In this document: positions 1-10,541 of the stretch, piece by piece | Numbering within the stretch: position 1 is the stretch's first letter | Layout: the number at the start of each line of letters is the position of its first letter | Assembly: GCA_020740775.1 (NCBI GenBank) | Contig: JAHEWK010000007.1 | Span: 2,418,001-2,482,000 of the forward strand | Origin: Ilyonectria destructans | Taxonomy: Eukaryota > Ascomycota > Sordariomycetes > Hypocreales > Nectriaceae | Direction of reading: 5' to 3' | Length of the DNA stretch: 64,000 nt | Notes under the pieces: generated by a model | Seen by the model: only the letters and a program-made list of their open reading frames with translations | What the model was told of the DNA's origin: nothing | The model's database searches: none | Made by a program: the position numbers and the translations under genes

Positions 1-1
1 T

Positions 2-1057
2 AGCTGTACTTCCATCGCATCATCTGCCGCCACACCGGTATCCACACATTCCCATGGCCAACTACCCGTGGAGGCCATCGACCAGGGACACACCCCTGTC
101 CCTGAGAGAGCAAGCCTCTTCACTCTTGAGCACTTGGCTCTCTTCCATCACGCGCAGAATCACATGTCCTCTGCCATGATTCCCGATCCCTCCGCAGACC
201 CCATATTCTCAACAGTCATAGAATATGCACTAAAAGCACCATATCTAATGAATGAAGCACTCGCTATCGCAGCTCTGCACTTAGGCAATTGTCACCCAGA
301 GCGATCAGACTACTACCAACAAGCCACAGCCTTGCAGATGCGTGCCCTGTCATCGTTCAATGAGGCCAAGCAAGAAGTGTCGGACATCACCTGCGTTCCC
401 ATGTTCCTGTTTGCATCCATACTCGGACTCCACGTGCTTCACGACACCCTCCGGAACCGACCCGACAATTTTAGCATCTTCCTTGATGAATTTATGGGAT
501 ACCTTTCCCTTCACCGTGGTGTGAGTGCTGTTACAAGCCAGTCGTGGAGTGCGATTAAAGCGTCAAGACTGGCCCCGAAACTCACAGAAGTCGAAAACGC
601 CTTCAAAGTCGACGATGAGGGAGGTGTCAAAGAAATAGAGGTCCTCTACGCAATGGTTGACGAGTCGCATTTGAATGATTCCTCAGTCGAAACATATCAC
701 GCCGCCATAGAGACATTGCGAGGCACTTTCAATCTATATCAAAAATTCAAAGCAAAAGGTAATCAACAGCATGATGGGCCGCTTGCATTTGGCATCGCCG
801 TCAACGAGAAATATGTCGACTTTCTCAAACAACGGCGACCGGAGGCACTGGTTATTCTAGCATTTTACGCGGTGATGCTCCATTGGAGCCGGGACTTCTG
901 GGTATTCAAGGACGGGGGACAGTATTTGATTCGGGCCATTACTGGCTATCTTGGATCCCACTGGGAGCGTTGGCTGGCGTGGCCGAATTCAGTCCTGGAT
1001 TGCGGAACTCCCACACACGACCCGAGGATGGACATTGACAATAATGAAGGGGATTAG
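2..1057 (+). CDS. C6 (Zn2Cys6) transcription factor, C-terminal part; 5' end outside the window
   Basis: The frame is open from base 2 with no in-frame ATG at the left edge and no upstream stop, so the N-terminus lies before the window. The visible ~350 residues match the regulatory half of UPC2-like fungal Zn(II)2Cys6 transcription factors. Typical features are a helical start with an HHAQNH-like stretch, 'MNEALAIAALHL', repeated short helices, and a late aromatic segment (VMLHWSRDFWVF). The Cys6 DNA-binding cluster would sit upstream and is not seen, so the factor type is inferred from the C-terminal region only. The gene ends at TAG 1055-1057, converging on the RTA1-like gene. Target genes cannot be predicted. 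Confidence 0.72.
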   Translation, partial: SCTSIASSAATPVSTHSHGQLPVEAIDQGHTPVPERASLFTLEHLALFHHAQNHMSSAMIPDPSADPIFSTVIEYALKAPYLMNEALAIAALHLGNCHPERSDYYQQATALQMRALSSFNEAKQEVSDITCVPMFLFASILGLHVLHDTLRNRPDNFSIFLDEFMGYLSLHRGVSAVTSQSWSAIKASRLAPKLTEVENAFKVDDEGGVKEIEVLYAMVDESHLNDSSVETYHAAIETLRGTFNLYQKFKAKGNQQHDGPLAFGIAVNEKYVDFLKQRRPEALVILAFYAVMLHWSRDFWVFKDGGQYLIRAITGYLGSHWERWLAWPNSVLDCGTPTHDPRMDIDNNEGD

Positions 1058-1177
1058 GTTGTTGCCTTTTATTTAATATTACAAACTCATAAGTAAAAGA
1101 AAAGTCTCTATGTTTGAGGCGTCTATCTATGCCTCGGCCAGTATGCACATCCCGGCGCTAAACCCCTCGCTGGTCCA

Positions 1178-2065
1178 TTAAATCGGAATAGACCCCCTCG
1201 CCTTCAGTTCGCTGGGGAACTTCCAAGCAAATAACACGGCAACAGCTAACATCAAGAGCGAATCAAAGACGTACATGGTCCACTCATGAGTAAGAGAATA
1301 GCCGGATTGACCCTGAGCATATTCAACCACCCTAAAGATTGATCGAACCATAATCAAAGCGCTGACTGCATACAGCATGTACAACGTTTCCTCCCAAGGA
1401 ATCAACCCGTCGAATGAATCCGGGGTAGGCGCACGCCTCATTCTGCGGTGAAAAACAACCGCAATGATTGCGAAAAGCGCAAACATGACGACCTGGACCA
1501 TGAGGCCAATAATGCCGACTCTCTCACCCCATTTAGCGAGACCCGGTTTCTGAATCACCATCAATCCCGCAGACCCTCCCTGGATGACGAATGACAGTAT
1601 GTCTCCGGTCACGAATGTCTTGGTCAATCTCGAGGGCCTGATCATGGAGTATTTCTCGGCCTGAATGCTGGTAATTATTCGCCCCAATGTCATGTATATC
1701 GACGCGGCAAGGAGAGCGGGAGCAACGAGAATGAACATGTTTTGGATGACGTATGGCATGATTTTACCGGTTTTATCGTGAGCACCGGCGCGGGCACCGT
1801 ATCCAATGACTTCGACTATGATAACTGCGTCAGCAATTGAAAGGTAGGTGTAGAGAGTCAATAGCTTACAGAAACATCCCACGGCAAATACATTGCAGAA
1901 TCGGACCTTCGTCTTGTAGATCTTCCAGGAGATGTAGAAAAAGGACGCCAGGAAGAGGAGCAAGAAAAGGACCGCAGCTCCTTTGTTGGGGAGGTAGCGC
2001 CAGAGGTAGTAGCCACCTTTGGTAGGGTCAACCCCGGGAATAGGATCCGTCATGGAGTTTCCCAT
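1178..2065 (-). CDS. RTA1-like seven-helix membrane protein (lipid-translocating exporter family)
   Basis: Model: complement(join(1178..1824,1870..2065)), 280 aa. The start at 2065 (MGNSMTDP) is chosen because the reading frame above it looks like leader sequence. RTA1 hallmarks are present: an N-terminal PIPGVDPTKGGYYLWRYLPN segment, about seven hydrophobic helices, EVIGYGARAGAH, and 'LVAPALLAASIYMTLGRII'. A 45-nt intron (1825-1869) is hidden in frame. It has a GTAAGC donor, a GCTGAC branch site and a CAG acceptor. Removing it restores the continuous helix before EVIGY. Family members are implicated in resistance to lipid-active toxins such as 7-aminocholesterol and in sphingoid-base export. 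The substrate here is unknown. Confidence 0.88.
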   Translation of the reverse strand: MGNSMTDPIPGVDPTKGGYYLWRYLPNKGAAVLFLLLFLASFFYISWKIYKTKVRFCNVFAVGCFCKLLTLYTYLSIADAVIIVEVIGYGARAGAHDKTGKIMPYVIQNMFILVAPALLAASIYMTLGRIITSIQAEKYSMIRPSRLTKTFVTGDILSFVIQGGSAGLMVIQKPGLAKWGERVGIIGLMVQVVMFALFAIIAVVFHRRMRRAPTPDSFDGLIPWEETLYMLYAVSALIMVRSIFRVVEYAQGQSGYSLTHEWTMYVFDSLLMLAVAVLFAWKFPSELKARGSIPI

Positions 2066-3268
2066 CTCTGTTTTAACTTGATCTGTCGTGGTCTTGTTAC
2101 AAAGCTCGGGTTTTTGACGGGAGAACGTGCTAAGGCGAAGTGGCGAGGATGATGGGAGTGCTGTCGAGAAACTGATGTTGGTGTGAGGCTGATTTGAGCA
2201 AAGGGGAGGTCGTAACTTGTATTTAAATGCATTTATTCTTATTATGAGCATTCTTCAATCTTATTCTCGGTGCACTTTCTTTCGCGTACACGTATCCGGA
2301 TTTGTGGAGGTCCTGGTCTCTGCGATACGAGTATCAGTCGTCCCGAAAATAGAGACACGGATGTTGTGGAGCCAAGCTAGGCATCAAGTGTGCCTCACTG
2401 TGCCTGGCCTAATGAGATGAAGTCGGATAACCACCATGTGCGCTGTGCGCCTCGTGTGTGCAAATATCTCCTCGTTTGAGATCTCACACGCTTTTCATGC
2501 CACATGCTGGCTGTGCGCCTTTTCCGTAGCGCAAGAGATTGACAGCAACTTTGACCTCGGCCAATTCACTCGCCAATGACGCAAATAGATACGTCCCCTC
2601 CAAATATGTAGCTACGTTCTAGTCTTAACCCTAAATACTATAGTACGGTGTATACTCTCCATTGTGTGGCTTGTCGTTTAATTTCCACACTCTCCGGCTT
2701 GTCAACCGATATGCCTGCTTTTCGAGCGGACTGGGATGCCACCAGCGAACTATTGCCACGTTATCCCCCGCCGCTCTATTTGACATTAAGCAGCTGAAAA
2801 TTTGCTCCTGTAACTTGAATGCTGTCCCATATAAGTACGGATTTCTCCAGTATGGAATCCTATTTCACCACCATTCCACCCCGGACCAGGTTTGCAGCAT
2901 ATACACGGGCACACTCAGTGTTATTACTCTTCCTGATTCCAACCCAGTTGTATGGTTTCAAAGGGACTGTTTCGCTGGCGATGCCTAGCATGATTTAGAT
3001 CACCCATAAGGCTTGAGAAGGGTATCAGTATTGTGGCAATGTATTTGCGGCAACTCCTTGGTATTATACCCTTTTGATATGCTTGTGGGGATTGGGATAC
3101 GTATTTGGCCAGACAAACCTTGGGGTCGGATATTTCATCAGACTTTGACATATGGATCATACTTTAAATGCTTTCTATTGTCTATATACCTTTATCTCTT
3201 TAATCCAAACAATCTAGTGGCTATTTTCGCCCCCATCAACTCTACTCCACATCGATGACTTCAACCCT
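2066..3268. other. Intergenic region without recognised gene
   Basis: About 1.2 kb between the RTA1-like start and the 3' end of the thioesterase-like gene. Only short, low-complexity open frames without family resemblance are seen on either strand. The first few hundred bases presumably carry the RTA1-like promoter. Confidence 0.6.
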
Positions 3269-4174
3269 CTATCGCCACCACATATCCGTATAACGGCCCA
3301 AAGCCATATCCCCGGGCTCAAAGAGATCATGGACCATATCCCAGCCACATTTGAGCTGGGCGACGGGCAACCACTTTGCCCTCAATTTCTCCATCTCCAT
3401 AAGGGCCGTCTCGTCTTCCGGCAACAGCCCACAGTCCCGAAGCACCTGCTCGGGTGGCACGGTTCGCCTCTGGTTCTTGAATACGTACCTGGCCACCGAA
3501 GATGCAAAGACGGCCTTGTGCGGATCCTTGGAAATATCTGCGCTCTTGCCTTTCTTAGTGGCCCTGGAGCTCGGTTGCATGGCGTACTCTCCCGGTTTAA
3601 ACTGCCCTGCCTTGACGAAATGGCTCACGAGATAGATCCATTTCTCATCCCATGTTAGAACGCGAGTCCATAGTTCGTATGGCTGGTAAGGCAATATCTC
3701 CTTTCTCCAAACACAATTCGCGCCGCCAAGGACCATCTTGAAATTGTTCGGGCCGGGGAACGGGTTGAATGGTTTGCTAAAGAAAATCAAGCTGAAGTTA
3801 CCACGAGAGATGTCCAGATCCGTGAAGTAGGTCGAGTTGGACTTGTGCATGTTGTAGTCGCACTCGAGCATGGGAGATCGTGTGGTGGTGATGGCAGGCA
3901 GGAAGAGGCAACGCGGATTGAGGTGTTTTGATGAAGCCGAATCCGTCAGACGACGGATTAGTGCGCGGAGAAAACGGAGCTGAGGCAGGGACTAATGATT
4001 AGTTGCCGGTCCCTAAAGCAAGGGGCAGTTTGAAGGGCTGGAGGTACGGACATGCCACATGAAGTGCCAGTTCTTGATGTTGGCTAACGCATACACCACT
4101 AGAATCGTTTTCCAGTGCAAGAGAGACACCGCCAGCTCTCCGTACCCCACCATGGTGCTCAATACGGCGGCCAT
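3269..4174 (-). CDS. THEM6-like thioesterase superfamily (hot-dog) protein
   Basis: Model: complement(join(3269..3979,4052..4174)), 277 aa. Exon 1 gives an N-terminal hydrophobic anchor (LHWKTILVVYALANIKNWHF). A 72-nt intron (3980-4051) has a GTCCGT donor, an AACTAAT-type branch site and a CAG acceptor. Exon 2 continues with LRFLRALI and then the family core: MLECDYNMHKSNSTYFTDLD, 'VLGGANCVWRKEI', 'PYELWTRVLTWDEKWIYLVSHFV'. This matches the fungal THEM6/4HBT-like group, acyl-CoA thioesterase relatives with an N-terminal membrane anchor. The substrate is unknown and biochemical activity in this subgroup is poorly established. The donor is weaker than the consensus, so the first-exon boundary is the least certain part. 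Confidence 0.8.
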
Positions 4175-6021
4175 TTTGTACCGGCCAAGGAGTAAATGCC
4201 GAAATCGAGCAACTGTTGTAGGTGCAAGAATACGGAGAACAAGACAGTTCAGTAGTCACACAATCAAGTCTTTTATTATGCTAAGTCTTTTCTCAACAAA
4301 ATTGTCAATCGTTTGCGATTGTGGTTGTTGAGGACGTGGCCCTGGTCACGCCTCGGCATCGGCTGGATCTGAGATGCCTCAAAAGTCGCATGTGGAAGTC
4401 CCACATGAAACGGAGAAAAGGACATCGTAAGCTTTCTGGAGCAGTTAGCGCACTTATGTAAGAGTTCTTGGAGCTCCTGCTTCTCGGGGGAATGTGGGTT
4501 TAATCCTCAGACCAAGCCAATTGTGACACGGAGGAGTACGCACCTCGGCACTTTGTGGGTCTACGGAGTTGAAGCCGGTGGAGCTGCGCCGTCATACGAG
4601 TCCCAACAACATGAGCCAAGGAAAGATGACAGGGAGTCGACTCCGCTCTGGCCGTATCTTTGTGTGCGGCATCAGATTAAAGTAGTAGTGAGTTGTTGGT
4701 GGGAGATGGGGAGACCAACTCCACGTGGACCTACCCTAGAGGGAGACATATCAATAGCGAAAACCAAGCCGAGAGGTAATATGTACCGACAACTGTGCTA
4801 AACGGTAAGAAAAGCAATCTACGGCATGTTAAGCAAGATGAGGGTGCTGAAACTTGAACGAAGTACGGGAAAAGATGACTCTCACCCGCCAGGTATGACT
4901 GTTTTGTCAAAAAGCTCAGAGTGCGTTGCCGTGCTTTCTAAGCAGAAACAGTATTGCACAGCCAGATAAGGATCCTGGACCCCAACGTTGGATAACATGG
5001 CAACCTTTCCTTTATTGGGTGACTTTCGTCTTGGTACTAGATCCAGCTGTGTTGTCCTTGGTCCTTCGGTGAGTTGTGCGGGATACGCGACTGGCTTCTC
5101 TTGTCACCTTTACACACCGCAGGGTGACTTTGTTCCATCGCATTCAACATGCAAGTCGAACTGTCAAGAATAAGTCAGCATATGCAGATTGTTATCAAGA
5201 TCTAGTTGCAGACGTGGTAACTCAGTCGTATTGATTGGCTTGCATCACTAACTTTAAGACGTTCGCATCTAAATGGACAAACTAAATGAACTAACAAAAC
5301 AACACAAACCACAGAGGAGAAACAATCGAGTGCCGTACAACCTTGCAAGCCACGATATCAAAACCCCAGGAGCTACTCCATACTTGACTTGAGTATCATG
5401 CACCCCTGAATTCTTCAGCCTTCTTAGGCTGGCGCTTTGCTTAGCTTGGTTCAATGATATGATTAGCTTAGTAGCCAGAGGTCTAGATTCCGGTGCGCAG
5501 ATGCTGTGGCTTTGCTTCTAGCCCCACCACCGGAAACCCGCGATTCGTGGGTTGTTGTGGCTGCATTTAGCCAGCTTTGCGGAACGGACGCTCATCCGGG
5601 CATTTGGTCAAGGGAAGGCACTTGTAAGTAACATTAGAGGTCGTATACTAAATAGCTATAGGCGTAGAAATGGACACTCAATAACAACACAGCATAACGG
5701 TCAGATTTTTTAAAATCGGAGTGGTGAAGTGTGATAAATAATTCATGATAGCAGAGGTGGCTAGCTGATCTTTCAATTTCCACAATTCTTAGCTTCGTAG
5801 CGGAGCTGAAGAGACCGGGACGCCACCAAGTAACTACACCACGCTATTGCCTTAAGCTTCATTCTTGGTGGTTAACAACCCCTAGCTTTATTATCATGCA
5901 TCTTTCCGCGGATTCTCTTCTACAAGTACCTGTTCATCGCGCAACACAGGTTCTCCTTTTTCTTGTCACACATTCCGCGGATATCCTGCTTTTCAATTCC
6001 GTCTCGTATCCTTCATCAAAT
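4175..6021. other. Long intergenic region, no gene recognised
   Basis: Roughly 1.85 kb with only short open frames (up to ~90 codons) that look like chance. It contains one copy of a 20-bp sequence found again near 7.4 kb. The segment before 6022 should carry the promoter of the secreted cysteine-rich protein. Confidence 0.55.
4541..4560. repeat. Dispersed short repeat, copy 1 (20-bp identical core)
   Basis: The 20-mer at 4541-4560 is identical to 7407-7426. Both copies are followed, at offsets of 72 and 74 nt, by the shared 8-mer gagccaag. This suggests two diverged copies of an element of at least ~80 bp lying either side of the duplicated cysteine-rich genes. Confidence 0.45.
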
Positions 6022-6447
6022 ATGATGTGCCCAACCCCTTTCCTCGCCCTGCTCGCAGCCTGCAGCATCGTCGGCACCTACGCGAACCGATGCCAACACT
6101 ACCCGAGTACCACTACAACTGCCGCTGCCCAACCGGCATCAAACCCACTCTGCGACCCCCATTTTCCGTTTCAGGCGAGCATATGCTGCGTCACAGGTGT
6201 CGCTGGAGATGGACTCACTCTATACCATCAATATCAGACAACCATTCCGCAAGATTGTTCTGACATCTGCCAATCGTACAGCGATTGCGTTGTGTTTCGT
6301 TACACCCCCGGCGACCATACTTGCGCCCTATATCGGGGTTCGGTTGACATTGATAACATGGTCGACGTTAAAGGGGTTGATATATCGGATCTTCAAACAT
6401 CTACTGTTTTCTTCGACAGGTGGTGCTATGGAGCACAGCAAAAATAA
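6022..6447 (+). CDS. Small secreted cysteine-rich protein with Apple/PAN-like segment
   Basis: 141 aa if started at the tandem ATGs 6022/6025 (frame also open upstream). The first ~20 residues form a signal peptide (TPFLALLAACSIVGTYA). The mature part has an N-terminal Thr-rich linker and about nine cysteines, including ICC and a C-S-D-I-C…C-V-V-F-R-Y…C-A-L-Y arrangement. That arrangement resembles fungal secreted proteins with a degenerate PAN/Apple module. Secreted small Cys-rich proteins of plant-associated fungi include effector candidates, but nothing here shows a host role. A decayed copy follows at 6873-7297. The function is unknown. Confidence 0.66.
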   Translation: MMCPTPFLALLAACSIVGTYANRCQHYPSTTTTAAAQPASNPLCDPHFPFQASICCVTGVAGDGLTLYHQYQTTIPQDCSDICQSYSDCVVFRYTPGDHTCALYRGSVDIDNMVDVKGVDISDLQTSTVFFDRWCYGAQQK

Positions 6448-6577
6448 GTACAGGCATAATATAATTGATCTAAGCGGAATGATTAGTTGAAGTTCCTACT
6501 TTTCATCATGTGAATCGCATTGTATCGGCGCTGATGAGCCATACTGGTTACTACTAGTGCTGAAAAAATGAGGGCGG

Positions 6578-6660
6578 AGGTTTTGTCCCGCTGGCTCGAG
6601 TCTAGGTTGGGGCTACGAATACGCAGTTGCTCTACCAGCATATTGAGCTACTATAAGACC
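6578..6660 (-). ncRNA. tRNA-like relic with A-box and D-arm
   Basis: On the minus strand the sequence begins GGTCTTATAGTAGCTC and contains GGTAGAGC, giving a good tRNA D-arm (GCTC/GAGC) and an A-box-like promoter. The expected anticodon stem-loop and T-arm do not fold properly: the GACTCGAGCC stretch only approximates a B-box, and the acceptor stem has two mismatches. It is best read as a degenerate tRNA or tRNA-derived repeat (SINE-like), not a working tRNA. Confidence 0.3.
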
Positions 6661-6872
6661 ACAAACAGATTTAGAGAGTATGAACAATGATGTTAACATG
6701 CCTAACCATAAGTCTCCAAGAGCTCTGCCAGGCACCTCATTTCTTTTGTGTGTTGCGTCCATTACTCCAGAGCATCCCTTTCTCTCTGAACACGAATTCC
6801 CCTGTTCGTATATCGTCCTACATTCTATCCGCAGTTTTGTCTAGCCTCGCACTCCTCCAATACCTACATGTA

Positions 6873-7297
6873 ATGCGCCCGACGACTATTCTCGCCTCCC
6901 TGGCTGCATTCGGCATCGCCAGCACCCGCGTAAGCCGATGCCAACACTCCCCAAGCGGCACTACCACTGCAGATATTACTCCCACAACCTCCCCGGTTAC
7001 CCAGCCAGATCCAACCTCGGTCTGCGGAGGTACAGAGTGAGTTCCTGGACACCAGGCTGACTTGCTGCGTCACCGGAGCTGCCGGGGAAGCTCACCGTAC
7101 TTTTGGAAACCTTGAAAGACAACCCCTACGATTGTGGTCTCCCCTGCCAAAGTTGCGGCCCTTGCGAGGTTTTTCAGTCCTCCCTGGCCGACTAAATTTG
7201 CACTCTATACCGCAGCTCAAGCGCTATTGATACGTCTGGAGTTGAGACCTCTGTCGTTTTGTTCCAAAAGAACTACTATGGAGGACAACAGGTTTAA
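6873..7297 (+). pseudogene. Broken tandem copy of the secreted cysteine-rich gene
   Basis: The start region (MRPTTILASLAAFGIAS… then SRCQHSPSGTTT) parallels the signal peptide and 'NRCQHYPSTTTT' of the 6022 gene. The first frame stops at TGA 7038-7040. The homology continues in a second frame (TCCVTGAAGE versus ICCVTGVAGD) and then in a third (DCGLPCQSCGPCEVF… CTLYRSS… NYYGGQQ). The third frame is interrupted by TAA 7193-7195 before a final TAA 7295-7297. At least two frameshifts and one nonsense codon disrupt it. A 19-nt GTGAGT…CAG segment spanning the first stop is too short to be a normal intron. This indicates local duplication followed by decay. Confidence 0.62.
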
Positions 7298-7859
7298 GGT
7301 ACTCCATCCCTGGGAAAGTTAGCGCAATCCTTGGTTTATGCTCTTCCGGTCCTTCCGGATTTTGGGCTTGTCCCCTGAGTGCAATCCACCAACAACGCGT
7401 GGTGCACACCTCGGCACTTTGTGGGTCCCTTGATTTGGCGGTGCATGTCTGGAGTTGGGCGAGCTGGTTGGGGATAACGTGAGCCAAGAACAAGATTCTA
7501 GTAGCAGAAAACACACGGAACTTGATGTGGCCGAGGCTTCCACCAAGAAGCATAATCATGACTGTGATGAAAATAGACTGCCGGTATAATCATGTTGACT
7601 GGGAGGGGAGGGCAACGCATGTCACAAGCTTTGGCAACACTCAGGCACACGACATAAGCTGGAGAAGCGTATGGACTACGCTGAGCCGACTCTCAAAAGT
7701 GTATTATAGTATAAGCCGAGGCAAACTTTACCCGAGGACTATATTATACAAGCCTCATTCCCTTATATCGACTCCGGTAAACACTATACAGAGACCTATC
7801 TAGTTGAACACGGGTCAAGAACACTACATTTACGCTTATCGTCGCTTCCAACCTCCATC
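7298..7859. other. Intergenic, promoter side of the crotonase gene
   Basis: No gene seen. It contains the second copy of the 20-bp repeat (7407-7426). The last ~150 bp lead into the ATG at 7860 (context TCCATCATG). Confidence 0.55.
7407..7426. repeat. Dispersed short repeat, copy 2
   Basis: Identical 20-mer to 4541-4560, with the shared downstream 8-mer at 7481. See copy 1. Confidence 0.45.
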
Positions 7860-8856
7860 ATGTCTCCCGCCGTACCCCCCACGTCATACGCCAGCATCGG
7901 CTATAAAGACATTGAAATCTCCCATGTGCCCGCAAATGCTCCCGAAGCGACCAAGGTCCTCGTGGTAGCTTTCAACCGCCCAAGCAAATTCAACGCCGTG
8001 ACCGAGAACCTACTTAATGAACTGGAGGCCGCCTATCGTTTGTTTGATCAGGACGAACGTGTCAGAGCTATCGTGCTTACTGGGAATGGAAAGGCCTTTT
8101 GTGCTGGGGCTGACCTCGCTGTCGGCTTCTCCAGCCTACTCGCCTATAAGGAAACTGAGGAATCCATGACGAAATTCAGAGACCAGTAAGTCTTAACTTG
8201 ACCACGGTTTATTATGTGTTACACCATATACTTATTCAATATGATTCAGAGGCGGTCGCGTGGCGCTTGCAATCTCCAATTGCACCAAGCCTACCATTGT
8301 GGCGCTGAACGGCTCAGCTGCCGGGATCGGTCTCACGGTGACGCTGCCAGCTTGCATCCGAGTTGCCTGGGCAGATGCCAAGATTGGTATTCCATTCTCT
8401 CGCCGAGGCCTAACTCTCGAAAGCTGCAGTGCATTCTACCTGCCACGTTTGCTCGGACTCTCCAAAGCAATGCACTTGGCCACAACCGGCGCAACATATA
8501 GCGCGTCGGATCCTCTCGTCAGCGGGCTATTCTCGAAGCTCCTGCCCACGCCTCAGGAAACAGTGTCTCATGCAATTGAACTTGCGCTCGACATTGCAGA
8601 GAACACCTCGCTGTCCAGCACCAAGCTTATGCGGGACATGATGCTGTACTGCCCGGAAACGCCGGAGCAGACGCATGTGATGGACTCCCGAGTGTTCATT
8701 TCTGTTGTTGGTTCCAAGGACAATATGGAGGGCATCGGCAGCTTTATGGAGAAACGGAAACCAACATTCAGTGGCGGTGTCGATAAGGAAAACTTTCCGT
8801 TTTGGCCGTGGTGGAGTGCTGAGAGTGCTGAGGGTACTCCTCGAGCTAAGATCTAA
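7860..8856 (+). CDS. Enoyl-CoA hydratase/isomerase (crotonase) family, probably peroxisomal
   Basis: Model: join(7860..8185,8250..8856), 310 aa. A 64-nt intron (GTAAGT…TTCAG) joins RDQ to GGRVALAI. Crotonase features are 'FNRPSKFNAVTENLL', the oxyanion-hole segment GNGKAFCAGADL, and the second half NGSAAGIGLTVTLPA…KIGIPFSRRGL. The length fits fungal delta3,delta2-enoyl-CoA isomerases and related enoyl-CoA hydratases, which act on unsaturated fatty acyl-CoA in beta-oxidation. The C-terminus AKI is a variant peroxisomal targeting signal 1 (SKL-like). Isomerase and hydratase cannot be separated from the sequence alone. Some secondary-metabolite clusters also use this family, but no cluster partners are visible here. 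Confidence 0.88.
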
Positions 8857-9685
8857 AGATCACTTCCAGTCAGCTGGAATTAGGATGAGGATGCGCCAGC
8901 GGACGAGCCTAGTTAAGTAAAAGAAGTTCCCTCCTCGCCAATGCGGAGGCCATGCCAAATGACGGCCCTCTCCTGTTCTAATTGTTGCCTACAATGACAA
9001 GTATGTTCCAATGGCGAGATGGAACGCGGTATGGTTGGAATTTGCTATATCCGCCCCACTTGTCGCCAAATCCGGTCAGCAAGAGGAGAAATCTCCCCAC
9101 CCAAAGAACCTCATACCGCGCTTTTAATGGCTTAGCTAAGGTTAGATAATATAGAATGCACGCTTCCTATCAGACACTTCAATGTTGTGGACGTAGTAGC
9201 CTCCTTGAATTCAGCCTTCCCTAGCTGCAAGAGGTGAGTTTGGCATGCCCGCAGCTTGCGCCATCAAGTCACCTTAAGGATGAATCTGTAACAGAGCTTA
9301 CCAGATACGCAAAGGCCCAAAGACTCACTCTCCCCTGATACAACATCACCATTTATATTACTCCCTAGACCCTTAGAGGTGGATTGAGCTGGGGGATAAT
9401 CCCACAACTTCTTGAAACATGATTGGGGTTATTTTTGACTGTAGATATGAGCGAGGCGGTCATGTCTTAGTAATTAATGCACTCATCACATTAAATATGA
9501 CCAGACGTAATATTTGGGTAGTGTTCACTGCACTGATATACTCTTGTAGCATATTATTCATCAAAAGCATAGCAATCGTGACTTTGAGGTCGGACTATGA
9601 ACAAGTTGGATTTCACCTCTGTTTACTAATACAATTCGCTTGCTCAAGATTTTGTCCATGGAAGGAGCTTAGATCTTAAAAACGC
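8857..9685. other. Intergenic between convergent genes
   Basis: About 830 bp between the 3' ends of the crotonase and peroxygenase genes. The 9419-9679 open frame is AT-rich and matches no family I recognise. No gene is supported. Confidence 0.55.
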
Positions 9686-10541
9686 TCATGCGCTCGCAGC
9701 AGCTACCTTTGCCACCAAACCCAAGATTCCCGACGCCGTGATGACCTCCTCGGACGTCGTGAATCCTTCTTGAAAAGGCAGACGCTCCTGTTCTGTTGTA
9801 TCGTGTTAGCGCTTCGCTTCACAGGTTTGAGAGATTTTGACTTACGGAACATGACCCTGACCCATTCAGTGACTGCGTTTCCATCTGCGACGCTCCCAAA
9901 AATAGACAAGTACAGAGCCGTCTCGATGAAGCTGAATTGGACATCGCTGGCGGACATTGCGAACGCTGGGTTGACAGCTGCGGCTGCTTGGATGCGTTCC
10001 TTGCGGGCTGTGGCGGCCGTCTGGATGGAAATTGTAGACTGGTTAAAGTGCGAGGCTACTGTGTCCCAAATAGTCTCGTTGAAGCTGTGGTTGTCGCCGA
10101 AGTAGACGTCATTGCGGCTCAGACTGCCGTCATGCTCAAGGACTAGGATATTTAGTTTCCCTACATCATACTCTTTGCTCTGTAGATGGCAACTTACTAC
10201 CGTGCGTGTTTAGGTTGTCAAGATCAAACGTGACGTTGTTTCCAGAGAGCAGAGCCTTTTGCCCAACCAGAGTAGTAGCGGCTGGGTCCAGGTTGAGAGC
10301 ATCGGTGAATGCGACGATCAGATCAGGCAGAGAGATATTCAATCCATCGCGAGGGAGGTATCCGTGGTTCGCCAAGGAGTTGACCATGGGGCAAGGGCTT
10401 CGGCCTGGATTCATGTCAATCATCAAGAGCTTCTATTATCGATCCAGTGCACTTACGGTCATCTGCGGTAGCGGCTTGCCATTCATTGTTGGCGCTGGCA
10501 GCCAAGGCCGCCGATAGGCAGAATACGACGTTGAACAGCAT
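9686..10541 (-). CDS. Secreted haem-thiolate peroxidase (chloroperoxidase / unspecific peroxygenase family, short form)
   Basis: Model: complement(join(9686..9792,9846..10142,10198..10404,10457..10541)), 231 aa, introns 53, 55 and 52 nt. Exon 1 encodes a signal peptide (MLFNVVFCLSAALAASA). The haem-ligand motif PCP lies in RSPCPMVNSLANHGYLPRDG. The distal EHD motif lies in LEHDGSLSRNDVYFGD, followed by 'FNETIWD' and the late ERLPFQEGF segment. These are the family signatures. Members use H2O2 to halogenate or oxygenate organic compounds outside the cell. The EHD (not EGD) triplet is closer to chloroperoxidase. Splicing is needed to join the PCP and EHD parts. The size (~25 kDa) fits the short group. 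Confidence 0.9.

Noticed and set aside
2662..2988. 108-codon open frame on the plus strand
   Set aside because: No recognisable domain, no splice partners, amino-acid composition like random sequence.
7024..7060. Possible 19-nt GTGAGT…CAG intron rescuing the second Cys-rich gene
   Set aside because: Far below workable intron length, and downstream frame shifts and a TAA remain anyway.
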